Assembly: GCF_002285795.1 (NCBI RefSeq)
Contig: NZ_CP022961.1
Location: 2,480,001-2,544,000 of the forward strand
DNA from: Plantactinospora sp. KBS50
GTDB taxonomy: Bacteria; Actinomycetota; Actinomycetes; Mycobacteriales; Micromonosporaceae
Reading direction: 5' to 3'
DNA length: 64,000 nt
Part shown: positions 8,500 through 17,029 of the stretch, one piece after another
Position numbering within the stretch: the stretch's first letter is position 1
Layout of the letters: every line of letters begins with the position of its first letter
Made by a program: the position numbers and the translations under genes
The notes under the pieces: model-generated
Database searches by the model: none
The model's input: the letters and a program-made list of their open reading frames with translations, nothing else
What the model was told of the DNA's origin: nothing

Positions 8500-9521
8500 C
8501 CGGCACCGGCACCGGCACCGGCACGCCGGTCCCGGGCGGTACGCCGGTCCGGCTGGGCGTCCTGGGCTGCGCCGAGATCGCCTGGCGCAAGACCCTGCCC
8601 GCGCTGGCCGGCGTGCCGCAACTGCGGCTCACGGCGGTGGCCAGCCGGGATCCGGAGCGGGCCGCCCGGTTCGGCGAGCGGTTCGGTGCGCAACCGGTGA
8701 CCGGCTACCCGGCGCTGCTGGAGCGGGACGACGTGGACGCGGTCTACCTGCCGCTGCCCGCCGCCCTGCACGCGCCGTGGGTGGACCGGGCGCTGCGCGC
8801 CGGCAAGCACGTGCTCGCCGAGAAGCCGCTGGCCACGGTCGAGGCGGACGCCCGCCGGCTGGTGGCGCTGGCCGACTCCCGGGGTCTGGTGCTGGCCGAG
8901 AACTACATGTTCACCCTGCACAGCCAGCACGCACAGGTACGCGAGCTGATCGGCTCCGGGCTGATCGGCGAGCCCCGCCTGCTGAGCGCGGCGTTCGCGA
9001 TCCCGGCGCTGCCCCGGGAGGACATCCGGTACCGCCCGGACGTCGGCGGCGGGGCGCTGGCCGACGTGGGCGGCTACCCGCTGCGGGCGGCCACGCTGCT
9101 GCTCGGCGACCGACTGGAGGTGGTCGGCGCGACGCTGCGCCGGGACCCGGCCCGCGGCGTCGACCTGGGCGGCACGGCCCTGCTGGTCACCCCGGACGGC
9201 GTGGCGGCCCAACTCGCCTTCGGGATGGAACACGCCTACCGGTGCGAGTACGAGGTGTGGGGCAGCGCGGGCCGGCTCCGGCTGGACCGGGCGTTCACCC
9301 CGCCGGCCGACCACAAGCCGGTGCTGCGGATCGAGCGGGGCGGCGAGGTGCAGGAGCGGCTGCTGGCGCCGGACGACCACTTCGAGGCGGCGCTGCGGGC
9401 CTTCGCCGACGCCGTGCGCACCGGCACGGACAGCGGGTTGCAGGGCGCGGCCGTCCTCCGCCAGGCCGCCCTCGTCCAGCGGGTCCGGGACGTGGCCCGC
9501 TACCTGGACGTCCCGAACTGA
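8496..9521 (+). CDS. NDP-hexose 3-ketoreductase (Gfo/Idh/MocA family)
   Basis: This NAD(P)H-dependent oxidoreductase reduces the 3-keto group left by the 2,3-dehydratase, giving 4-keto-2,6-dideoxyhexose. The 341 residues have the N-terminal Rossmann motif GVLGCAEIAWRKTLPAL, the family motif EKPLA with the catalytic lysine near residue 107, and a C-terminal alpha/beta substrate domain. The order 2,3-dehydratase then 3-ketoreductase matches urdamycin, landomycin and tylosin-type pathways. The first residues form a Thr-Gly repeat encoded by an iterated GGCACC hexamer at about 8501-8523, so the GTG at 8496 may not be the true start, but no later start is better placed. Confidence 0.93.
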   Translation: MTGTGTGTGTPVPGGTPVRLGVLGCAEIAWRKTLPALAGVPQLRLTAVASRDPERAARFGERFGAQPVTGYPALLERDDVDAVYLPLPAALHAPWVDRALRAGKHVLAEKPLATVEADARRLVALADSRGLVLAENYMFTLHSQHAQVRELIGSGLIGEPRLLSAAFAIPALPREDIRYRPDVGGGALADVGGYPLRAATLLLGDRLEVVGATLRRDPARGVDLGGTALLVTPDGVAAQLAFGMEHAYRCEYEVWGSAGRLRLDRAFTPPADHKPVLRIERGGEVQERLLAPDDHFEAALRAFADAVRTGTDSGLQGAAVLRQAALVQRVRDVARYLDVPN

Positions 9522-9540
9522 CCGGCGGCGAGGAGCGCGG

Positions 9541-10295
9541 ATGGACATCATCGGACGGGGCTTTCTGGCCAAACACCTCGCGAGCCTGACCGCGTCCCAC
9601 CAGGGCGTGCTGGTGCTGGCGGCCGGGGTCTCCGCGGCCAGCGGCACCGCGCAGGCGGACTTCGACCGGGAGACCGCCCTGGTGGCCGAGGCGGTACGCC
9701 GGTGCGCCGCCGACGGGCGCCGGCTGCTGTTCTTCTCGACCGCCTCCACCGGCATGTACGGCGCCACCGGCCGGGCCGGGAGGACGAACCGGTCCGGCCC
9801 GGCACCCCGTACGGCCGGCACAAGCTGGCGGTCGAGGCGCTGGTCCGCGGCTCCACCGTGGATCACCTGGTGGTCCGGCTGGCCCACGTGGCCGGCCCGG
9901 ACCAGCCCGCGCACCAACTGCTGCCCTCGCTGGCCAGCCAGGTGCTCGCCGGCCAGGTCCGGCTGCACGCCGGCGCCCGGCGGGACATCATCGACGTCGT
10001 CGACGTGGTGGCCGTCATCGACCACCTGCTCGGCGCCCGGGTCAGCCGCGAGGTGGTGAACATCGCCACCGGGTACGCCGTACCGGTGGAACTGCTGGTG
10101 GACCGGATCGAACAGCGACTCGGCGTGCGGGCCCGGCGCACCGTGGTGGCCACGCCGCCGGTCAACCATCTCGTCTGCACCGAGAAGCTGCGCCGGCTGG
10201 TGCCGGCGGTCCGCGGGATGGGCTTCACCGACCACTACTACGCGGCGGTCCTCGACCGGTACGTGACCGCCCGCCCGCTGCTGCGGACGGCCTGA
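9541..10295 (+). CDS. NDP-hexose 4-ketoreductase, apparent frameshift
   Basis: This is an extended-SDR sugar reductase expected to reduce the C-4 ketone. It is split between two frames: residues from ATG 9541 (MDIIGRGFLAKHLASL, then FFSTASTGMYGATG) and, after about base 9780, a second frame with EDEPVRPGTPYGRHKLAVEAL (the Tyr-x3-Lys motif) to the stop at 10295. Adding one G to the GGG run at 9778-9780 restores one protein of about 251 residues with no residue lost. The N-terminal glycine motif is short (GRGFLAKH), as in UrdR/LanR-type ketoreductases. Five other single-base losses of the same kind occur in the window, so this is probably a sequence error and not a pseudogene. Confidence 0.82.
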
Positions 10296-10356
10296 TCCGG
10301 CGGCCCCGGCGCGATGCCGGCGGCCGGCCGGCGGAAAAGTGAGGAGAGACGTGGCG

Positions 10357-11508
10357 ATGCGGATCCTGTTCGTCACCTCGGCGATGCCGTCGCACTTCTT
10401 CGCGATGGCGCCCTTCGGCTGGGCCGCCCGCGCGGCCGGGCACGAGGTGCGGGTGGCCAGCCCGCCCGGCCTGGTGCCGGTGGTCTCCCGGTCCGGTCTG
10501 CCGACCGTGCCGGTCGGCGCCGAGCTGGACTTCGCGGCCGGCTACCGCGGCCGGCAGACCGGCGGCTCGGCCGACCCGAAGCTGATGTTCGCCGCCGTGG
10601 CCGAGGCCATGGTGGACGATCTGGTGGCGCTGGCCCGGTCATGGCGGCCCGACCTGGTGGTCTGGGAACCGACGTCGTTCGCCGGGCCGGTCGCCGCGGC
10701 GGCGCTCGGCGTGCCGTCGGTGCGCTACCTGTGGGGACCGGACATCGTCGGCCGGGGCACCAGCGGCCGGGACCGGCTGCCGGAGCCGGTGCTGGCGCTC
10801 TTCGACCGGTACGCCGGCGGCCTGGCCGGGGTGCCGGAGTGGACCACCGTCGACCCGTGCCCGCCCTCGGTGCAACTGCCGACCAGCGGCCCGTGGCGGC
10901 ACGTGCGGTACGTCGCGCACAGCACCGCGGCCCGGGTCGACCCGGCCGTGCTGCCGCCACCGGACCGGCCCCGGGTGCTGGTCACCCTCGGCATGTCGGT
11001 CACCGACCTGGTCGGCCAGCGGGCGTTCCTGCCGCCCCTGGTGGTCCGGGCGCTGGCCGGCGAGGACGTGGAGACGCTGGTGGCGCTGCCGGCCGGGCAG
11101 GTGGCCGCGCTCACCGACGGCGGCGGGCTGCCGGACAACGTCCGGGTGGTCGCCGACTGCCCGCTGCCGGTCCTGCTCGCGCAGGCCAGCGTGGTGGTGC
11201 ACCACGGCGGGGCCGGCACGCTGCTGAGCGCCGTCAACGCCGGGGTACCGCAACTGATCCTGGCCCAGATGCCCGACCTGGCCTTCTACGGCGACCGGCT
11301 GGCCGCCACCGGCGCCGGGCTGCGGCTTGGCGCCGACGTCACCGAGGCGACCGTGCGGGACGCCGTGGCCGGGTTGCGCACCGACCCCGGCCACCGGGAC
11401 GCCGCCGCCGACCTGCGCGCCGAGGCGCTGCGCCAACCCAGCCCCGCGCGGCTCGCGGCCGAGCTGCTTCCCGCCGCCATTCCGTCCCAGGAGGAGCCCG
11501 TATCATGA
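10357..11508 (+). CDS. GT1-family glycosyltransferase, group B
   Basis: This is a 383-residue deoxysugar transferase with a GT-B fold. The N-terminal domain starts MRILFVTSAMPSHFFAMAP. The donor side has LLAQASVVVHHGGAGT and an AQMPDLAFYGDRL segment in place of the usual DQ motif. The CPPSVQ segment near residue 168 links it to the glycosyltransferase at 5888. ATG 10357 was chosen because it aligns with the other glycosyltransferase starts and is spaced well from GAGGAGA at 10341; an in-frame GTG at 10351 is possible. The stop overlaps the following oxidoreductase start as ATGA. Confidence 0.92.
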   Translation: MRILFVTSAMPSHFFAMAPFGWAARAAGHEVRVASPPGLVPVVSRSGLPTVPVGAELDFAAGYRGRQTGGSADPKLMFAAVAEAMVDDLVALARSWRPDLVVWEPTSFAGPVAAAALGVPSVRYLWGPDIVGRGTSGRDRLPEPVLALFDRYAGGLAGVPEWTTVDPCPPSVQLPTSGPWRHVRYVAHSTAARVDPAVLPPPDRPRVLVTLGMSVTDLVGQRAFLPPLVVRALAGEDVETLVALPAGQVAALTDGGGLPDNVRVVADCPLPVLLAQASVVVHHGGAGTLLSAVNAGVPQLILAQMPDLAFYGDRLAATGAGLRLGADVTEATVRDAVAGLRTDPGHRDAAADLRAEALRQPSPARLAAELLPAAIPSQEEPVS

Positions 11509-12587
11509 CCGATTCCCGGATGAACTTCGGCCTGTTCTTCTTCGCCGCTCTCGGCGACGACGCGCCACGGACGTACCAGATGATGCTCGCCGCCGCCCGC
11601 CGCGGCGAGGAACTGGGCCTGGACTTCGTCTCCACGCCGGAGCGGCACTTCCACCGGTTCGGCGGCGCGTTCCCCAACCCGGCCGTCACGTCGGCGGCCC
11701 TGGCCGCGGTCACCAGCCGGTTGCAGATCCGCGCCGGCAGCGTGGTCACCCCGCTGCACCCGGCGCTGCGCATCGTCGAGGACTTCGCGCTGGTGGACTG
11801 CCTCTCCGAGGGCCGGGCCGCGATCTCGGTCGGCTCCGGCTGGAACGTCAACGACTTCGTGCTCAACCCCGCGGCGTACGCCGACCGGCGGGACCGGATG
11901 CTGCGGGACGTGGCCGAGATCCGGCAGGTGTGGCGGGACGGCACCTGGAGCGGCACCAACCCGGTCGGCGGCGAGGTGACGCTGCCGGTGTTTCCCCGGC
12001 CGGTGCAGGACGAACTGCCCATCTGGGTGACCGTCTCGCGCAACCCGGAGACCTTCCGGCAGGCCGGCGAGCTGGGTGCCAACGTGCTGACGCACCTGGA
12101 GAACCAGGACGTCGACGCGGTGGCCGGCAACATCGAGCGGTACCGCGAGGCGTTCGCGCGGCACCACCCAGGGCGCTGCGGCACGGTCACCCTGATGATG
12201 CACACGTACGTCGCGGACTCCACCCGGCGGGCGCACGAGGTGGCGCTGCCCTGGCTGCGCTCGTACCTGCGGACCGCTATCGACCTGGAGTCCCGGGCGG
12301 TCGGCGCGGGCGGCGGGATGAGCGGCGGCCGGACCGGCCGGACCGTGATGACCGAGGAACGCGCCCGGGACCGGCTGGTGGAGATCGCCGTGAACCGCTA
12401 CCTGGCCGGCACCTCGCTGATCGGCTCGGTGTCGGACTGCCGCCCGGTGGTGGACGCGGTCCGCGCGGCCGGGGTGGACGAGATCGCCTGCCTGGTGGAC
12501 TTCGTCGGCGACGGGGACGCGGTGCTGGCCGGCCTGCCGCACCTGGCCGAGCTGGCCACCGCCGTACCGGCCCCGCTGCCCGCCTGA
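11505..12587 (+). CDS. Luciferase-like (LLM) flavin-dependent oxidoreductase
   Basis: This is a 360-residue TIM-barrel flavin oxidoreductase of the bacterial luciferase superfamily. The sequence FVSTPERHFHRFGG, ALAAVTSRLQIRAGSVV and GSGWNVNDFVL closely follows the subfamily I know as the natural-product luciferase-like monooxygenase domain, usually embedded in NRPS or modular PKS proteins. Here it is a free-standing protein in a type II PKS cluster, translationally coupled to a glycosyltransferase. It could oxidise the aglycone or a sugar, and it needs reduced flavin. The substrate is unknown. A tandem repeat and a long palindrome follow the stop, ending this + strand gene run. Confidence 0.88.
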   Translation: MTDSRMNFGLFFFAALGDDAPRTYQMMLAAARRGEELGLDFVSTPERHFHRFGGAFPNPAVTSAALAAVTSRLQIRAGSVVTPLHPALRIVEDFALVDCLSEGRAAISVGSGWNVNDFVLNPAAYADRRDRMLRDVAEIRQVWRDGTWSGTNPVGGEVTLPVFPRPVQDELPIWVTVSRNPETFRQAGELGANVLTHLENQDVDAVAGNIERYREAFARHHPGRCGTVTLMMHTYVADSTRRAHEVALPWLRSYLRTAIDLESRAVGAGGGMSGGRTGRTVMTEERARDRLVEIAVNRYLAGTSLIGSVSDCRPVVDAVRAAGVDEIACLVDFVGDGDAVLAGLPHLAELATAVPAPLPA

Positions 12588-12720
12588 TCGGTTGCCTGCC
12601 TGACCCGCTGCCGGCGTGACCTGCTGCCGGACTGGTCGGTTGCCTGCCTGACCTGCTGCCGGCGTGACCTGCTACCGCACTGGTCGGTTGCCTGCCTGAC
12701 CCGCCGCCGGCGGCGATCTG
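12585..12720. repeat. 48-bp tandem repeat starting at a stop codon
   Basis: A 48-base unit (core TCGGTTGCCTGCCTGACC) occurs at period 48 with unit marks at 12588, 12636 and 12684. Two copies are nearly complete and the third decays into a GCCGCCGGCGGCGATC doublet. The array begins at the TGA of the oxidoreductase gene. I see no coding potential in it. With the palindrome and the hexamer array it fills the roughly 400-base gap before the next gene. Confidence 0.9.
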
Positions 12721-12769
12721 CATCCGCCGCCGGCGGCGATCCGCGGCACCGGCCAGGACCGAACACCTC

Positions 12770-12823
12770 TTTTCGACCTATGCCTGAGAGTCATTTTTAT
12801 GACTCTCAGGCATAGGTCGAAAA
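12770..12823. terminator. Long perfect palindrome P1
   Basis: Two 25-base arms (12770-12794 and 12799-12823) pair perfectly around a TTTT loop. The inner core is CTATGCCTGAGAGTCAT, and the outer ends are TTTT and AAAA. A terminator role is inferred from its place 183 bases after a gene end. It is a sister of the palindrome at 47747-47800, with compensatory stem changes. Confidence 0.8.
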
Positions 12824-12865
12824 AGTTTTGTCGCCGTCAGCGAGGTCACCGTGGGTGAGCGTCCC

Positions 12866-12925
12866 GTGGACGTGGACGTGGACGTGGACGTGGACGTGGA
12901 CGTGGACGTGGACGTGGACGTGGAC
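12866..12925. repeat. (GTGGAC)10 hexanucleotide array
   Basis: Ten uninterrupted GTGGAC hexamers are followed by degenerate GTGGGG/GTGGAG units to about 12960. The array is non-coding as far as I can tell: the only long frame across it on the minus strand gives a Ser-Thr run with no conserved continuation. It lies downstream of the 3' end of the small minus-strand gene. Confidence 0.9.
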
Positions 12926-12989
12926 GTGGGGGTGGAGGTGGAGAGGTGGAGGTGGAGGTGCGACGGAGGACGGGCAGACCACCGTGGCA

Positions 12990-13310
12990 CTAGCGGGACC
13001 GGTCGTCCAGCCAGCCCAGGTCGCGCCAGAGCAGCAGTTCCACCTCGGACGGTGGGATACCGCCGGCGGCCCGCTCGGGGTGCCCGGGCAGCACCGGCCG
13101 CCCGGACCGGGCCGGCCTCCCGAGCCGGGCCGGCCTCCCGAACCGGGCCGGTCTCCTGGATCCGGCGGGCGTGGCCGGCGTGCGGGCCGGCCCGTCGGGG
13201 CGGCACTCCGGTTCGGGCCAGGCCGGGATCATCGGGTGCGCCACGCCGAGCAGCCGCAGCCCCGACGCCACGTACCGCAGCAGCCGCCGCCACCGGGCCG
13301 CCCCGGTCAT
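12990..13310 (-). CDS. Small protein resembling the DUF6059 family
   Basis: This is a predicted 106-residue protein. Its start (MTGAARWRRLLRYVASGLRLLG) and its end (GHPERAAGG, then PPSEVELLLWRDLGWLD) resemble small DUF6059-type proteins found near actinobacterial biosynthetic genes; function is unknown. The middle is an expanded Arg-Pro-Gly-rich stretch (PARFGRPARLGRPARSGRP) made by a 15-base repeat. The ATG at 13310 is preceded only by a G run; an in-frame GTG at 13385 has a better AGGTGA site, so the protein may be 131 residues. It is divergent from the glycosyltransferase at 13534. The family call rests on recall of a short pattern. Confidence 0.5.
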   Translation of the reverse strand: MTGAARWRRLLRYVASGLRLLGVAHPMIPAWPEPECRPDGPARTPATPAGSRRPARFGRPARLGRPARSGRPVLPGHPERAAGGIPPSEVELLLWRDLGWLDDRSR

Positions 13311-13533
13311 CGCGTCGCCCCCGCCATCGCGCACCTCCGCGTTGCAGCCGGACCCGGGAGCCGGACGGGTGCCGGCGGTGGTCACGGATCACCTGACTGT
13401 GTCCGGGCGCTCTCGAGCTGTGGTCAACCGCGGCTGGAGGTGCGCCGGTCCTCACCGGCGCTGGACTCCGCCTCGATCCCGGTGCCGGACGCTGGGAGGC
13501 GAGGACCGCGACAACACGCGAGCGGGAGGCGCT

Positions 13534-14757
13534 ATGCGGGTCATGTGCACGGTGTCGGCCTGGCCGAGCCACTACTACCCGATGGTTCCGGTGCTGTGGG
13601 CGCTGCAGGCCGCCGGCCACGAGGTACGGGTGGCCTGCGCCCCGAGCCAGGCCGGGTCGGTGTCCCGGGCCGGGCTGACCCCGGTGCCGGTGCTCGGCGA
13701 ACTGGACATCCCCTTCCTGGCCCGGCTGCGGAACGTCTTCGACGCCCAGGCCGGCACCTGGCCGTACGACTGGGTGCCGCCGCACCCGGTGACCGGCGCC
13801 CCGATGCCGTCGGTGGCGGAGTTCGGGTACGCCGACTTCGCGCGGGCGACCCAGCAGAAGGTGGCGACGCCGGTGGCCCGGGGCGGCAAGGCGGCCGTCG
13901 CGCTGGCCCGCCGGTGGCGCCCGGACCTGATCCTGCACGAGCCGCTGTCCATGGAAGGGCTGCTCGCGGCCCGGACCCTGGGGATCGCCTCGGCGGTGCA
14001 CCTGTGGGGTCCGGTGGGCAGCCACGAGACCGATCCGGCGGTGCGGGCGGTCACCGAGTATCCGGTCGGTTCCTTCGGGGCGCACACCGCCGGGAAGCTC
14101 ACCCTGGACACCGTCGAGCACGTCATCGACCCGTGCCCGGCCGGCCTGGCGCCGCCGGTGGCGAGCAACCGGATGGCCGTGCGGTACACCCCGTACAACG
14201 GGCCGGGCAGCATGCCGACCTGGGTGCTGGACCCGCCGGAGCGCCGGCGGGTGGCGGTGGTCTGGGGCAACTCGCTCACCGCGATGTTCGGTCCGGCGTC
14301 GCTGGCGGTGCCGCTCATCACGGAGGCCCTGGCCGACCTGGACGTGGAGGTGCTGCTCGGCACCGGCGGCCAGGACGCCGGCGCGGTCGGCCCGACGCCG
14401 GCGAACGTGCGGGTGCTGGACCGGGTCCCGCTGCACCTGGTGCTGCCCGGCTGCGCCGCGGTGGTGCACCACGGCGGCGCCGGCTGCCTGATGACCTCGG
14501 TGGCCGCGGGCGTGCCGCAGGTGGTGATCCCGACCGGGATGGACCAGCCGGCCAACGCGGCGCGGCTGGCGCAGACCGGCGCGGCGCGATGCCTGCCCCG
14601 GGCGGAGGCGACCGTCGCGGCGATCCGGGACGCCGTGACGGCCGTGCTGGACCGGCCCGACCACCGGGCGTCGGCGGCCCGGCTGCGCGCCGAGAACGAG
14701 GAGCGGCCGACGCCGGCCGGGCTGGTCGCCGACCTGGAGAAGCTCGCCGCCGGCTGA
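13534..14757 (+). CDS. GT1-family glycosyltransferase, group A
   Basis: This 407-residue GT-B glycosyltransferase begins MRVMCTVSAWPSHYYPMVPV. It shares with the enzymes at 24620, 25852 and 33414 the segments HLWGPVG, VIDPCP, YTPYNGPG, VVWGNS and LVLPGCAAVVHHGGAGC. These four look like products of duplication within the cluster. The donor-binding DQ pair is present in MDQPANAARL. The ATG follows GGGAGG at 13524. Among the group it is the most diverged in its N-terminal acceptor half (PFLARLRNVFDAQAG), consistent with a different acceptor. Sugar and acceptor cannot be assigned. Confidence 0.92.
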   Translation: MRVMCTVSAWPSHYYPMVPVLWALQAAGHEVRVACAPSQAGSVSRAGLTPVPVLGELDIPFLARLRNVFDAQAGTWPYDWVPPHPVTGAPMPSVAEFGYADFARATQQKVATPVARGGKAAVALARRWRPDLILHEPLSMEGLLAARTLGIASAVHLWGPVGSHETDPAVRAVTEYPVGSFGAHTAGKLTLDTVEHVIDPCPAGLAPPVASNRMAVRYTPYNGPGSMPTWVLDPPERRRVAVVWGNSLTAMFGPASLAVPLITEALADLDVEVLLGTGGQDAGAVGPTPANVRVLDRVPLHLVLPGCAAVVHHGGAGCLMTSVAAGVPQVVIPTGMDQPANAARLAQTGAARCLPRAEATVAAIRDAVTAVLDRPDHRASAARLRAENEERPTPAGLVADLEKLAAG

Positions 14758-14767
14758 GCTGACCGGA

Positions 14768-14821
14768 TGACCGGCTCGGCCGGCCCGCGGCGCCGACTCC
14801 GCGGGCCGGCCGATCCGGTCA
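14768..14821. terminator. Near-perfect palindrome P4 between convergent genes
   Basis: Arms of 23 bases (14768-14790 and 14799-14821) pair with one C/T mismatch around the loop CGCCGACT. It starts 10 bases after the glycosyltransferase stop and 50 bases before the 3' end of the convergent aldo-keto reductase gene, so it can end both transcripts. Confidence 0.75.
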
Positions 14822-14871
14822 GCCCCGCGGGCCGGCCGCGGGCCGAATTGCCGCGGGCCGGCCGCCCGGCC

Positions 14872-15837
14872 TCAGCGCCGCGGGTTCCGGTCCCCGCTGA
14901 CCTCGTCCGCCGGGATCGTCTCGGCCAGCAGCCGCAGCTCGTCCTCGGTGAGCTTGACCTGCGTCGCGGCCACGTTCATCTCCAGGTGCGTGGTGCACCG
15001 GGTACCGGGGATCGGCACGATGTCCTGGCCCTGCGCCAGCAGCCAGGCCAGCACCAGCCGGCCCACGCTGACGTCCCGCTCCGCGGCCAGCGCCTCGGCC
15101 CGGCTGACCAGCTCGCGGTTGTGGGCGAAGTGCTCGGGCCAGAACCGCGGGTGGTTGCGCCGGTAGTCGCGGTCGCCGAGCTGGTCCACCGAGGTGAGCC
15201 GTCCGGTCAGCAGGCCGCGACCCAGCGGGCTGCACGCGACCAGCCCGACGCCCAACTCGCGGGCCACCGGCAGCAGCGTCCGCTCGACCTCGCGCTCGAA
15301 CAGGGAGTACTCGCTGGCCAGCGCGGCCACCGGATGCACCGCGACCGCCTGGCGCAGCTGTTCGGCGTTGGCCTCGGACAGCCCGATGTGTCGCACCTTG
15401 CCGGCCGCGACCAGCTCCGCCAGGGCACCCACGCTCTCCTGCACCGGCACCTTGGGGTCCACCCGGGCCAGGTAGTACAGGTCGATGTGGTCGATCCCCA
15501 GCCGCTCCAGCGAGGCGTCGCAGGCCTGCCGGAGCCGGTCCGGGCTGCCGTCCACCCCCAGCGGCCGACCCTCGGGGGTGAACAGCGCGCCACCGCGGGT
15601 GGCCACCACCACGTCGTCCCGGCGATCCTTGATCGCCGTACCGACCAGGGACTCCACGGCGCCGCCGCCGTAGAAGTCGGCGGTGTCCAGCAGCGTGACG
15701 CCGGCATCGAGGGCGTGCCAGAGCGTGCGGACCGCTTCGTCCCGGTCGACCGGGCCGTACCCGCCGGTCAGGCCGAGGGTGCCCAGACCGATGGCCGAGG
15801 TCACCGGTCCGGAGCTGCCCAATCTGCGGAGCTGCAT
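14872..15837 (-). CDS. Aldo-keto reductase
   Basis: This is a 321-residue NADPH-dependent reductase of the AKR superfamily (AKR13/YajO-like). The catalytic tetrad is visible as DTADFYGGGAVE (Asp, Tyr), the Lys replaced or shifted in VVVATRGG, and a HIDLYYLARVD segment where the usual His reads Ala-Arg. The cofactor loop SPLGRGLLTG and the IPGTRCTTHLEMN motif are clear. The Thr-Arg and Leu-Ala-Arg changes at the usual Lys and His sites are odd and may alter activity. ATG 15837 follows AAAGGACG. In glycosylated polyketide clusters such enzymes reduce sugar or aglycone ketones; here the role is open. Confidence 0.85.
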   Translation of the reverse strand: MQLRRLGSSGPVTSAIGLGTLGLTGGYGPVDRDEAVRTLWHALDAGVTLLDTADFYGGGAVESLVGTAIKDRRDDVVVATRGGALFTPEGRPLGVDGSPDRLRQACDASLERLGIDHIDLYYLARVDPKVPVQESVGALAELVAAGKVRHIGLSEANAEQLRQAVAVHPVAALASEYSLFEREVERTLLPVARELGVGLVACSPLGRGLLTGRLTSVDQLGDRDYRRNHPRFWPEHFAHNRELVSRAEALAAERDVSVGRLVLAWLLAQGQDIVPIPGTRCTTHLEMNVAATQVKLTEDELRLLAETIPADEVSGDRNPRR

Positions 15838-16075
15838 GAATCGTCCTTTCTGCGCCAGATCCCGGCCGTTCTCGTGGCCCGGGAGGCCGGCCCGCGGCGC
15901 CGGTGCCCCGGCGCCGTCACCGGCTGGAACGCAGCGTGCCAGCCAGCGATCGAAGGCGGTTTGAGGCGATCCGGTACCGCCCTTCACGACCGCTCGACCG
16001 GCGCTCGATCTGCCGTGTCCACGATCGGCAGCGACACGCCAGGGTGAGGGCTCCGGCCCGGAAGGATGGTGCGCG

Positions 16076-17029
16076 GTGTCGCAGTCAGGACATGTCGAGG
16101 TGGCTCAGCACGTGGCCGTGGAGGCGCCCGCTGACGAGGTTTTCGACCTGATCGTGGACGTGCGGCGGTGGCCGCAGTTCTTCGGCTCGCTGGTGCACAC
16201 CAGCGTCGGCCCCGCCGACGGGGACGCGACCGACGTGGTGCGGTGCTGGGGTGTGCGCGGCGAGTCGTCGGTGCGGGCCTGGTCGGCCCGGCGCTGGATC
16301 GACCGGGACAAGCTCCAGATCACCTTCGACAACGACCCGCCGCCGCCGGGGGCCACCACTTCGCGCGGCTGGTGGGAGGTGGAACCGAGCGGCGCCGAGG
16401 CGTGCCGGGTCACGCTGCGGCACGAGGTCTCCGGCGGGGACGCCCCGGCCGAGGTGCTGGCCAGGGTCGGCGAGGAGTTCGACAGGCACTCCCGGGCGCA
16501 ACTGGGCGAGCTGAAGGCCACCGCCGAGCGCCGCAAGGACCTGGAGGAACTGGTCATCGGCTGGGAGGACACGCTGTTCGTCTCCGGGTCCGCCGAGGAC
16601 GCCTGGGCGATCCTGTACGAGGCGGACAAGTGGCCGGAGCGGATCCCGCACGTGGCCAGGATCGACATGATCGAGCCCAGCCCCGGCATCCAGTTCTTCG
16701 ACATGGACACCTCCACCCCGGACGGTCGGGCGCACACCACCCGGTCGGTGCGGGTCTGCCTGCCGTACGAGCTGATCGTCTACAAGCAGATCACGCTGCC
16801 GCCGATGCTGGAGGCGCACACCGGGCACTGGCGGTTCGAGGAGACGCCGGAGGGCACGATCCTGGGCGCGCGGCACACCGTGACGCTGAAGCGGTCGAAG
16901 CTGTCCCTGCTCGGCCCGGACACCACGGTCGCGGACGCCCGCAGGTACGCCCGGCGGGTGCTGGGCACCAACAGCATGAAGAACCTTCAGATCGCCAAGG
17001 CGTACGCGGAGGAGCGGGCCGATGGCTGA
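16076..17029 (+). CDS. Didomain polyketide aromatase/cyclase
   Basis: This 317-residue protein has two START/SRPBCC-like domains (about residues 5-155 and 160-310). Each opens with a VEAPADEVFDLIVDVRRWPQ or VSGSAEDAWAILYEADKWPE segment. Didomain aromatase/cyclases close and aromatise the first ring of the nascent chain, in families that include MtmQ and OxyK. It is the only aromatase/cyclase of this type in the window. The GTG start overlies a short spacer after a 238-base divergent region shared with the aldo-keto reductase. The stop overlaps the acyl-CoA ligase start by 8 bases, marking the start of the aglycone operon. Confidence 0.94.
   Translation: MSQSGHVEVAQHVAVEAPADEVFDLIVDVRRWPQFFGSLVHTSVGPADGDATDVVRCWGVRGESSVRAWSARRWIDRDKLQITFDNDPPPPGATTSRGWWEVEPSGAEACRVTLRHEVSGGDAPAEVLARVGEEFDRHSRAQLGELKATAERRKDLEELVIGWEDTLFVSGSAEDAWAILYEADKWPERIPHVARIDMIEPSPGIQFFDMDTSTPDGRAHTTRSVRVCLPYELIVYKQITLPPMLEAHTGHWRFEETPEGTILGARHTVTLKRSKLSLLGPDTTVADARRYARRVLGTNSMKNLQIAKAYAEERADG

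Noticed and set aside
12778-14664. 628-codon minus-strand frame with a Ser-Thr repeat
   Set aside because: The Ser-Thr run comes from the GTGGAC hexamer array, and the rest is antisense to a clear glycosyltransferase. No domain is recognisable.
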